From Arcticibacter sp045629565 (GTDB lineage: Bacteria > Bacteroidota > Bacteroidia > Sphingobacteriales > Sphingobacteriaceae): a stretch of DNA of 64,000 bases. The first letter of the stretch is position 1; every line of letters begins with the position of its first letter. The notes below the pieces were generated by a model that made no database searches, was not told where the DNA came from, and was given only the letters and a program-made list of their open reading frames with translations. Location: assembly GCF_045629565.1 (NCBI RefSeq), contig NZ_JAZQRL010000028.1:1-64000 (forward strand), given 5' to 3'. The position numbers and the translations under genes are program-made. This document shows, piece by piece, positions 25,748-32,922 of this stretch.

Positions 25748-26251
25748 TTGCTAACGAAGAAAACCAAATATGCAGTAAAAGCCCTGATGGCTTTAGCAAG
25801 AAATAAAGGGAATTCTCCGATGCTCATTTCGGCTATTGCGGCTAAAGAGCAGCTTCCCAAAAAATTCCTGGAAGCTATTTTGCTGGAGATGAAGCGAAAC
25901 GGCATACTTGCCAGTAAGAAAGGTGCCGGCGGAGGTTATTATCTAATGAAGAAAGCCGAAGAGATTAAACTTGCTGCTATCATTCGGATCATCGACGGTC
26001 CAATTGCACTCCTCCCATGCGTTAGCCTCAACTTTTATGAACGATGTGAAGAATGTACAAGCGAATTATATTGCGGGATACGGGACGTCATGAAAGACGT
26101 GCGCGACGCCACTCTGAAGATTCTCGGCGAAACCAGCCTCGCAGACATGATCGAACGCGAAGACAAAATGAAAGCACTCCTTCTTGAGAATCAAGCCGAA
26201 AATATCACCGAAGAAGACTTCAAAGGAAATCTCGGCGGTGTCACAGAATAA
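25748..26251 (+). CDS. Rrf2-family transcriptional regulator
   Basis: The product (167 residues) is a winged-helix regulator: MLTKKTKYAVKALMALARNK at the N-terminus, recognition region ILASKKGAGGGYYL, then a cluster of cysteines Cys91, Cys100, Cys103 and Cys109 that could hold an Fe-S cluster as in IscR/NsrR. The start is TTG (25748); no ATG is available in frame before the upstream stop, and the N-terminal sequence matches the family from that codon. Directly behind the sulfite-reductase and siroheme genes, it may act as an IscR- or CymR-like controller of sulfur metabolism. That role is inference. Confidence 0.9.
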   Translation: MLTKKTKYAVKALMALARNKGNSPMLISAIAAKEQLPKKFLEAILLEMKRNGILASKKGAGGGYYLMKKAEEIKLAAIIRIIDGPIALLPCVSLNFYERCEECTSELYCGIRDVMKDVRDATLKILGETSLADMIEREDKMKALLLENQAENITEEDFKGNLGGVTE

Positions 26252-26290
26252 AAAAGGGTTGTTCTTATGATGAGTGAGACAACCCTTTTT
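26250..26290. terminator. Bidirectional terminator between Rrf2 gene and lnt
   Basis: Arms AAAAAGGGTTGT and ACAACCCTTTTT enclose a loop of about 16 bases, giving T runs on both strands. The region from 26291 to 26413 shows no further feature. Confidence 0.85.
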
Positions 26291-26413
26291 CAAAAAAACC
26301 TAGCTTAAAACTACTCTATAAGTCAAATCACTTAACTTATCTTCTTCTACGGGTAAGATCGCACAAGGTTTCAAAAAAAATAGCTTAGAGCCTGTTTTAC
26401 ACCTCTTTGCAAA

Positions 26414-28030
26414 TTACGATCCCACCGATCTGCGGCGAATCAGCATTAAAATAATCAGTCCTACCGCTAATACACAACCTGCCCAGGCTATCCAGTCTCC
26501 GTAACGAACGTAGAATGTCAGGTCACTGTTCAGGTTAATCTCCTGCTTCAATGCCGTCGGCACCCACCAGGGAGCAGCCTGTATAACATCCCCTCTTTGA
26601 TTGATAAAAGCCGAAATGCCTGTGTTTGCTGATCTTGCCACCCACCGCCGGGTCTCAATGGCTCTTAAGCGGGCATAAGCAAGATGCTGATCTTTTCCCG
26701 AAGTATTTCCCCACCATGCATCGTTAGTGATGATGGCAATAAACTGCGCTCCGTCCCGAATATACTCAGCCACATAGCTACCCCAAATGGATTCATAACA
26801 GATTACCGGAGCAACGCCCATTCCACTCTGCGAAAAGAAAACAGATGGCTTGTCCTGCTTCCCGAAACCTCCCGATGAACCCCCAAATGCGGCGAATATT
26901 GGCTTCATAAAGCTTAATGCCGTTGCAAAGGGAAGAGACTCAACCCCAGGCACCAACTTCGACTTGTGATAAAACTGCACCTTGGAGGAATTCTCTATAT
27001 GAATTGCGGCATTATAATAGTCGAGATATTTACCAAATGACTCATTATAAGCAGCACTTGGCGTTTCTGCCTTGTCATATAATTTAAAACTTTCAATACC
27101 GGAGAGCACATTACCATTTTTATACTTTGACAGGAAAGCCTGAATCTTAAGGAAGTTCAGATCACTATGAATCCGATACTCTTCAGTCATTCTGGAGATA
27201 GCGGTTTCCGGCCAGATAAAATATTCAGTATTGGCCTGTCCTACTGAGTCAGAGAGTCTTATCAGGTCATCAATCTGCTTCTCCGGCGACTTGCTCCACT
27301 TATCATAGGGGTCAATATTCGGCTGTACCACCACTACGTTTGCAGGATTAGAAGTCTCCACATAACCGGTATACATCATGACCGAACCAGCAATTGGAAT
27401 AGCCACCCAAATAGACAAAGCAACCGCTAGTTTTTTCTTTAGCTGGTAACCAAGCGTCGCAGAGTCATCCTGTTCACTTAACTCAAAAGCCAGAATATTA
27501 GCGACAAGAATCCACAGGGTTCCGCCATAAACTCCGGTAAACTCATACCACTGAACTAACCGCGGTGTTTCGGCAAAGCCATTCCCCAGATTCATCCAGG
27601 GAAACTGAAGGTCCCAACTTTGGTGCAGATATTCATAAGCAATCCAGAAGCTGATCAGACCGAGATAGCTAATCAGCTTACCCGACGTTCTGCGCAGCTG
27701 AAAATACAGCCAGAATGCAAGTGTCATCAATATTGCTGCCAAGCCGAACGGAATAAGCGAAATTAAAGACGCAACCCAAACATCAAGCACGGCGTTTAAG
27801 GAATTGAATACCCAGTAAATACAGGAAGTATTCCAGATCAGGAATGTCAAGCCCGACAGCAAGAATACCTTTCTTCCCTTTCGCGGAAGGGAAGATTGAA
27901 TTACGTTTTCAACTGCCCTCAGCAGTGGCACTAATGCGACTAACAATATTGGCGCCGTGAACGACATAGGTGGCCAGGCCAGCCATAATAGAAATGCACT
28001 TATAACGGCAAGAAAATAGTTTCTTTTCAC
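26414..28030 (-). CDS. lnt: Apolipoprotein N-acyltransferase
   Basis: Lnt (538 residues) adds the third acyl chain to lipoproteins in the inner membrane. About eight hydrophobic helices fill the N-terminal ~220 residues, then a nitrilase-like domain carries the catalytic triad: Glu275 (FIWPETAIS), Lys356 (YHKSKLVPGVE) and Cys411 (APVICYESIWG). One more membrane segment lies near the C-terminus. Length and motifs fit. It is the last gene of the rsmI-PH protein-lnt unit; the lipoprotein signal peptidase gene lspA is also in this window. Confidence 0.95.
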   Translation of the reverse strand: MKRNYFLAVISAFLLWLAWPPMSFTAPILLVALVPLLRAVENVIQSSLPRKGRKVFLLSGLTFLIWNTSCIYWVFNSLNAVLDVWVASLISLIPFGLAAILMTLAFWLYFQLRRTSGKLISYLGLISFWIAYEYLHQSWDLQFPWMNLGNGFAETPRLVQWYEFTGVYGGTLWILVANILAFELSEQDDSATLGYQLKKKLAVALSIWVAIPIAGSVMMYTGYVETSNPANVVVVQPNIDPYDKWSKSPEKQIDDLIRLSDSVGQANTEYFIWPETAISRMTEEYRIHSDLNFLKIQAFLSKYKNGNVLSGIESFKLYDKAETPSAAYNESFGKYLDYYNAAIHIENSSKVQFYHKSKLVPGVESLPFATALSFMKPIFAAFGGSSGGFGKQDKPSVFFSQSGMGVAPVICYESIWGSYVAEYIRDGAQFIAIITNDAWWGNTSGKDQHLAYARLRAIETRRWVARSANTGISAFINQRGDVIQAAPWWVPTALKQEINLNSDLTFYVRYGDWIAWAGCVLAVGLIILMLIRRRSVGS

Positions 28031-28672
28031 TTAAAACTGAGATAATATATCGGATTTTTTGGCTTCATATTCTTCCTGGGAGATCAGTTGTTTTTCGAAA
28101 AGCACCTTTAACTTTTTTAATTTCATCGTGATCTCGTCTTCAAATGGTTCAACAGGTTCAGGAACTATTGTCACAGCTTCGGAAATAACCTGCTGAGCAG
28201 CTTCAGCTTGAGCCCTGGCTTCTTTTTCTAACTGCTCTCTTCTTTGCTCTTGCTCCTTAAGATACTGCTCTTGCTTCAATTCAGCCTTCAATTTGTCTAT
28301 CTGTTGGTTAGAAAACTGATAGAGCTTCCTTGCCTGAACCTTGGGAATGTAATCCACTGTAAAGTTCTCCCCGCTCAGAGGGACAGCGGTAAAGCGCGCA
28401 CCAAAGAACTCCTCTTTGAAAGAAACTTCTTTGATGTCTTTCCACGAATAGATTTCAAAATTGGTGGTCAAGCCAAGGTTACCTGGAATACAAAAAAACA
28501 AACGCCTGCTGGTCACCGCTACCGTGTCAGGTACCAGCGTAACGGCGGGTTTTTTCTGCACTGCAAGATATAAAATCTCTTCTCCCGGGGTAAGCATATC
28601 ACTTAGCTTAACAAGAATTTTTTCAACAGCTTTAGGGTCCTGTTCATCTATTAAAAACTTCTCAAAGTTCAT
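28031..28672 (-). CDS. PH-domain and SHOCT-domain protein
   Basis: This 213-residue soluble protein has a PH-like domain in the first ~125 residues (LTPGEEILYLAVQKKP, VTSRRLFFCIPGNLGLTTNFEIYSWKDIKEV), a Gln/Glu-rich coiled coil (about 125-165) and a C-terminal SHOCT motif (LKKLKVLFEKQLISQEEYEAKKSDIL). The SHOCT tail is often found on oligomeric or membrane-associated proteins. Function is unknown. It overlaps rsmI by 11 bases and abuts lnt, so the three are co-transcribed. Confidence 0.8.
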   Translation of the reverse strand: MNFEKFLIDEQDPKAVEKILVKLSDMLTPGEEILYLAVQKKPAVTLVPDTVAVTSRRLFFCIPGNLGLTTNFEIYSWKDIKEVSFKEEFFGARFTAVPLSGENFTVDYIPKVQARKLYQFSNQQIDKLKAELKQEQYLKEQEQRREQLEKEARAQAEAAQQVISEAVTIVPEPVEPFEDEITMKLKKLKVLFEKQLISQEEYEAKKSDILSQF

Positions 28673-29372
28673 TCGCTTTTTTATTAATGTTTTTCTTTCC
28701 TTCTTTCCCAGCTATTATAACCACAAACTCACCCTTTAAAGTATGTGACTCATAGTAAGATTTAACTTCCGACAAACTACCGCGTACGGTTTCTTCGAAC
28801 AATTTCGTCAGCTCCCTTGAAACGGAGGCAGGACGACCTTCCCCAAAAACCGTGATGAACTCGTCTAAAGACTTCAGGAGCCGATGCGGCGATTCATAAA
28901 TGATCATGGTCCGCGGTTCTTCACTAAGTTCCTTTAATCGGGTCTGACGTCCTTTTTTTACAGGTAAAAATCCTTCAAACGTGAAACGGTCAGTCGGCAA
29001 CCCGGAATTAACAAGCGCGGGCACAAAAGCAGTCGCTCCGGGAAGACACTCAATTTCGATGTCATTCTTAAGCACCTCCCGAACCAGATAGAAACCCGGG
29101 TCGGAAACCGCGGGTGTTCCGGCATCCGATATTAATGCAATATTTTGCCCTTCCTGTAAAAATCTTACAATCTCCGAACTGGCCTTATGCTCATTATGCT
29201 GATGATGGGCGTAAACCTTTTTATCTATTCCAAAGTGTTTTAATAGCGGCGCACTGGTGCGTGTGTCTTCCGCAAGAATGATATCCACCTCCTTCAGAAC
29301 CCGGATCGCCCTAAGCGTTATATCCTCCAGATTTCCAATGGGGGTGGGTACGAGATAGAGTTTCCCTGTCAT
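28662..29372 (-). CDS. rsmI: 16S rRNA (cytidine(1402)-2'-O)-methyltransferase
   Basis: RsmI (236 residues) 2'-O-methylates C1402 in the decoding centre of 16S rRNA. Family motifs: LYLVPTPIGNLEDITLRA, ILAEDTRTSAPLL, ALISDAGTPAVSDPG, LPGATAFVPALVNSGLP and IYESPHRLLKSL, which are SAM-binding tetrapyrrole-methylase-fold signatures. The frame extends 10 codons further to 29402, but family members start as MTGKLYLVP, so the ATG at 29372 was chosen. Confidence 0.95.
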   Translation of the reverse strand: MTGKLYLVPTPIGNLEDITLRAIRVLKEVDIILAEDTRTSAPLLKHFGIDKKVYAHHQHNEHKASSEIVRFLQEGQNIALISDAGTPAVSDPGFYLVREVLKNDIEIECLPGATAFVPALVNSGLPTDRFTFEGFLPVKKGRQTRLKELSEEPRTMIIYESPHRLLKSLDEFITVFGEGRPASVSRELTKLFEETVRGSLSEVKSYYESHTLKGEFVVIIAGKEGKKNINKKANEL

Positions 29373-29417
29373 ATTCAAAAAAAATGCAAAAACTTCCTGC
29401 AAACAGTCAACTGATCA

Positions 29418-29425
29418 TATCTTTG
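29418..29425 (+). promoter_or_regulatory. serS promoter -7 box
   Basis: TATCTTTG matches TAnnTTTG. Expected start near 29430, leaving a leader of about 12 bases before the ATG at 29442. Confidence 0.6.
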
Positions 29426-29441
29426 ACAAAAATTTACAACG

Positions 29442-30713
29442 ATGCTGCAAGTTAGTTATATCCGCGAGAACAGAGAGAAGGTTTTGGAACGATTGTCTGT
29501 TAAAAATTTCAAACAGCCTGAATTAGTTGACACTATCATTTCACTTGATGAAGAACGTCGTCAGACTCAAACCTCGTTAGACTCCATCTCTGCGGAAGCA
29601 AACGCAATGGCTAAGCAGATCGGTGAGCTGATGCGCGGTGGTCAGAAAGAACAGGCTGAAGAACTTAAAGGGAAGACAGCCGGACTGAAAGAGCAGATTA
29701 AGTTAATGGGAGATAAATTAACCCATGCCGAAGAAGAGCTTCATAAAAATCTGGTTCTGCTTCCTAACCTGCCCCATACCAGCGTCGCAAAAGGCTCAAC
29801 TCCTGAGGAAAACGAGAACATTTTTGAATTCGGAGAGAAGCCTGTGCTGCCATTAAATGCACTTCCGCATTGGGAGCTCGCAACAAAATACGACATAATC
29901 GACTTTGAGCTCGGCAATAAAATTGCCGGAGCCGGCTTCCCTGTCTACAAAGGCAAAGGGGCTAAGTTGCAAAGAGCCCTGATTAACTTCTTTTTGGATC
30001 ATGCTGAGGAGGCAGGATACCGGGAAGTTCAGCCCCCTATCGTCGTTAACGAAGCATCAGGATTTGGCACCGGGCAGCTACCTGACAAAGAAGGCCAGAT
30101 GTATCATGTCGGTCTTGATAACCTGTATCTGATACCCACCGCCGAGGTTCCGGTTACGAATTTATATCGAGATGTTATTGTTAAAGAGGACGAACTCCCT
30201 ATCAAAAACTGTGCGTACACACCGTGCTTTCGCCGCGAGGCAGGCTCCTATGGTGCCCATGTAAGAGGGCTCAACCGCCTTCACCAATTCGATAAGGTCG
30301 AGATTGTTCAGATCACACACCCTGATGAATCTTATCACACGATCGAACTGATGAGTGCTCACGTTCAGTCGCTGCTTCAAAAACTAGGCCTTCCTTACCG
30401 TGTTCTCCGTCTTTGCGGAGGTGATATGAGTTTCGCCTCTGCCTTAACATATGACATGGAAGTTTGGAGTGGGGCACAAGAACGCTGGCTGGAAGTTTCA
30501 TCCGTATCTAACTTTGAAACTTTCCAGAGTAACAGGCTTAAGCTGCGGTTTAAAGGAAAAGAGGGCAAGGCCCAACTCGCTCATACCCTAAACGGAAGTG
30601 CTCTGGCTCTGCCACGTATTGTAGCGTCTCTTCTAGAAAATAATCAAACAGAAAAAGGCATTAGAATCCCCGAGGCACTTGTTCCCTACACGCGCTTCGA
30701 GTGGATCGACTAA
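29442..30713 (+). CDS. serS: Seryl-tRNA synthetase
   Basis: Class II synthetase (423 residues) charging tRNA-Ser. The N-terminal long coiled-coil tRNA-binding arm (about residues 30-105, e.g. KEQAEELKGKTAGLKEQI) precedes the catalytic domain with motif 1 near FFLDHAEEAGYREVQPP, motif 2 (CFRREAGSYGAHVRGLNRLHQF) and motif 3 (NGSALALPRIVASLLEN). Length is normal. It has its own promoter and a terminator downstream. Confidence 0.97.
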   Translation: MLQVSYIRENREKVLERLSVKNFKQPELVDTIISLDEERRQTQTSLDSISAEANAMAKQIGELMRGGQKEQAEELKGKTAGLKEQIKLMGDKLTHAEEELHKNLVLLPNLPHTSVAKGSTPEENENIFEFGEKPVLPLNALPHWELATKYDIIDFELGNKIAGAGFPVYKGKGAKLQRALINFFLDHAEEAGYREVQPPIVVNEASGFGTGQLPDKEGQMYHVGLDNLYLIPTAEVPVTNLYRDVIVKEDELPIKNCAYTPCFRREAGSYGAHVRGLNRLHQFDKVEIVQITHPDESYHTIELMSAHVQSLLQKLGLPYRVLRLCGGDMSFASALTYDMEVWSGAQERWLEVSSVSNFETFQSNRLKLRFKGKEGKAQLAHTLNGSALALPRIVASLLENNQTEKGIRIPEALVPYTRFEWID

Positions 30714-30734
30714 TACGTTTTCGAAATAAATTGA

Positions 30735-30774
30735 GGGGCTATTCGCTTTTACAGCAAAGCGGGTAGCCCCTTAT
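30735..30774 (+). terminator. serS terminator
   Basis: Arms GGGGCTA (30735-30741) and TAGCCCC (30764-30770) with an inner stem CGCTTT/AAAGCG; TTATCT follows. The T run is weak. Confidence 0.65.
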
Positions 30775-31004
30775 CTATACCCATAGACCGCCTAAAGTCA
30801 CTGATACCTTTTCAGCGATCCTTTGTCAAGCTCAGCATATAAAAAATCCCTCTCGTTATGCTGTACAAATGCGAGAAATAGCGTTGAACACATGTTAAAA
30901 TAAAGTTCTCACTTCGGTTTCTTATTCTGAAAAAACATGCCGTGAACCCAGGTAGTCGGTTTTGAAAAGAACTGGTCGCTAAGGATAGACTAATCTAAAA
31001 ATTT
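30775..31004. other. Gene-free stretch, no feature recognised
   Basis: Between the serS terminator and the candidate small RNA there is no plausible coding frame and no clear repeat. Confidence 0.5.
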
Positions 31005-31005
31005 G

Positions 31006-31104
31006 AACAAAAAATAAGCTCCTGATGGGCAGGAGCTCAAACTAACCAATTATAAACCTAAATCTTAAAAGAAATCTTTAAAAAGAATTTTTCTAAAACT
31101 TTAT
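31006..31104 (-). ncRNA. Candidate ~100-nt small RNA
   Basis: On the minus strand a full consensus promoter is followed by about 100 bases without a plausible coding frame and then by a terminator. The terminator is an 8-bp stem, AGCTCCTG (31017-31024) with CAGGAGCT (31030-31037), a 5-base loop, and TATTTTTTGTTC after it. Predicted start is the A at 31104, five bases beyond the -7 box. The body is AU-rich. No minus-strand gene lies downstream, because serS is on the plus strand and ends earlier. I do not recognise a known RNA family. An alternative is that the same bases form a plus-strand leader hairpin, but I see no plus-strand promoter for it. Confidence 0.5.
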
Positions 31105-31108
31105 GTGT

Positions 31109-31140
31109 CAAAGATACATTTAAATCTTACCCAGCACAAA
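31109..31140 (-). promoter_or_regulatory. Consensus -33/-7 promoter of candidate small RNA
   Basis: Minus strand: TTTG (31140-31137), 20 bases, then TATCTTTG (31116-31109). Both boxes and the spacing fit the Bacteroidota consensus TTTG-N19-21-TAnnTTTG. Confidence 0.65.
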
Positions 31141-31325
31141 TATTTTCACATTTTTTAACATTAAAGCAATGAGAAAAAAACATCAGACGCTGATAATCAG
31201 AACGTTTCAAAAAATAGGTATCACCGTTTTTACAAAAAGGAATTTTTTTCAAAACATTACCCCATTAGTTTGGTTATAATCGTCTAAAGAAATCGTGTTA
31301 CGCGACTTTAACTAAGGGAACTGGA

Positions 31326-31694
31326 ATGTCTAAACGGATACTAATATTTGACGACGATACCGATATACTGTCAATTTGCACTTACATACTTCAGGAGCTA
31401 GGCTGGGATGTTAAAACTTCCCCACATTGCAACGACATTGTAAACACTGTGAGGGCTTTCAATCCTAACGTAATACTAATGGACAACTGGATTCCGGATT
31501 CAGGAGGTGTGGTAGCGACGCAGGCGATCAAAGCAGAGACCGACCTGAAAGATATTCCTGTTGTCTACTTCTCCGCAAACAACGATATCCAGTCGCTCGC
31601 CAATAAGGCAGGTGCAGATACTTACCTCGAAAAGCCCTTTGATCTTAATGAACTTGAAAACGTCATTGAGCGGGTAGCCGGATTTAAGGACTAA
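31326..31694 (+). CDS. Stand-alone response regulator receiver protein
   Basis: This 122-residue single CheY-like domain has no output domain. Phosphorylation residues are intact: acidic pair Asp9/Asp10, phospho-acceptor Asp53, switch Ser83 and Lys103 (LEKPFD). The loop after the acceptor reads DNWIPDSGG, where most receivers have D-x-x-M-P, and Ser-Ala-Asn-Asn replaces the common Thr/Ser-Ala. A close paralogue with the same unusual motif lies at 38208-38576. No histidine kinase is adjacent. Its 3' end overlaps that of recO by 11 bases on the opposite strand. Confidence 0.9.
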   Translation: MSKRILIFDDDTDILSICTYILQELGWDVKTSPHCNDIVNTVRAFNPNVILMDNWIPDSGGVVATQAIKAETDLKDIPVVYFSANNDIQSLANKAGADTYLEKPFDLNELENVIERVAGFKD

Positions 31695-32412
31695 GAACCT
31701 CCTCGATAATTTTATGAGAGCGCACTTCTGAGAAATTGTCGACGTGGAGCCTGTAATAATCAAGAATCCGGGTCAACAACTCACGTCTTTCTATATTGCT
31801 TATTTGCAAAATATGTAATGCATTAATGTTGGTATCCAGTATTTCAGCAAATTTCTTTGTCAGGCTGCCATGCAGGAAATGCACGTGTCCAGGGGGCACG
31901 TTAGTGAAGACACCGTTTCTCAGGTCAAAATAGGCCGACATACGCTCATTAGTTCTTTCCGGATAAAATCCCAGATACCTGCTAAGATGAAGCAGAAACC
32001 AAAGGTGAAAGTTATTGAGCCCCGCCTCCATGCGATCCAGCAGCGCTATACTATGAAACATAAATTCAAACAATGGCTGGTCATCATGGTGCTGCTTCAC
32101 AACCTTATAGAGCACCTCATTTAAGAAAAGCGCCAAACTACTCTTCGTCAGATCATAAGGCAGCGACTCAAACAGCGGTAGATTACGAATTTCTGATATG
32201 CGCTGAATACCTCCGTCCGGCTTATGATAAACCACCATATCCAGCAAATGCAAAGGCTGAATCATGTTCATACGAATCTTCGCGCGGGGTTTTCGCGCGC
32301 CGTTCACCAGATATGATTGCAACCCAAATTTCTCTGTAAAAATCTGAACAACAACACTGCTCTCCGAATAATCGGTCGTCTTGAAGACGATGCCCCTTGT
32401 CTTATGCAACAT
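31684..32412 (-). CDS. recO: DNA repair protein RecO
   Basis: RecO (242 residues) helps load RecA in the RecFOR pathway. The N-terminal OB fold (MLHKTRGIVFKTTDYSESSVVVQIFTEKFG, LVNGARKPRAKIRM) and the helical C-terminal domain (LALFLNEVLYKVV) are recognisable. The zinc-finger cysteines found in many RecO proteins are not present in the central part (HLSRYLGFYPE), as seen in Bacteroidota. It is followed upstream, 41 bases away, by a small membrane-protein gene on the same strand. Confidence 0.92.
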   Translation of the reverse strand: MLHKTRGIVFKTTDYSESSVVVQIFTEKFGLQSYLVNGARKPRAKIRMNMIQPLHLLDMVVYHKPDGGIQRISEIRNLPLFESLPYDLTKSSLALFLNEVLYKVVKQHHDDQPLFEFMFHSIALLDRMEAGLNNFHLWFLLHLSRYLGFYPERTNERMSAYFDLRNGVFTNVPPGHVHFLHGSLTKKFAEILDTNINALHILQISNIERRELLTRILDYYRLHVDNFSEVRSHKIIEEVLSP

Positions 32413-32453
32413 ATCAGGCAGCAGAGTATCCTAAGGCCCTTAGGAAAGAACTA

Positions 32454-32741
32454 TTATGGCTGTGCCGGTACACTCGCTGAATTATCGCTTTCATTCAAGT
32501 CATTTTCTCTTTGTTCCTTTTTCTCTGCCTCTACAGCACGCTCTTCGATAATGCCCTTATATTCAACCTTTCGTACAAATGAATAGAAAATGGACACAAA
32601 ACCAATCCCAAACGACAGTGTTCCGAGGATCATAGCCCATCCGTAGTCTTCAAACGCGTTCCGTTTGATCGAGTACCCAAGAAGGTTTAGGCCGACTCCA
32701 ACCGCTACCAGAATCAAACCCCGTTTCATAAACTTATTCAT
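32454..32741 (-). CDS. Small two-helix membrane protein
   Basis: The 95-residue product begins with MNKFMKRGLIL, has two hydrophobic helices (about residues 7-24 and 35-58), and ends in a charged tail (VEAEKKEQRENDLNESDNSA). The frame continues ten codons upstream to 32771, but the ATG at 32741 gives the more natural membrane-protein start. Function is unknown. It precedes recO and may be co-transcribed with it. Confidence 0.7.
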   Translation of the reverse strand: MNKFMKRGLILVAVGVGLNLLGYSIKRNAFEDYGWAMILGTLSFGIGFVSIFYSFVRKVEYKGIIEERAVEAEKKEQRENDLNESDNSASVPAQP

Positions 32742-32887
32742 AACCAAAACTACGCAAAGCACGTGCCACAAGCAAACTCGTCACGACCCGGCAACCCATA
32801 TGCGACAACCCGTCGTAAAAACATGCACCGCTCTGGCTCTTAATACCGCTTTTTCCGGCTTAATTTAATTATTGCCCCGTATTTTCT

Positions 32888-32895
32888 TAACTTTG
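32888..32895 (+). promoter_or_regulatory. ileS promoter -7 box
   Basis: TAACTTTG matches TAnnTTTG. The expected start near 32900 rules out the earlier in-frame TTG at 32872 and supports the ATG at 32923. Confidence 0.6.
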
Positions 32896-32922
32896 CACCT
32901 CAAAATTTGGGTTAAAGCGCTG

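Noticed and set aside
25748..25750. ATG start for the Rrf2 regulator
   Set aside because: No in-frame ATG exists between the upstream stop at 25727 and the conserved N-terminus, so TTG is kept.
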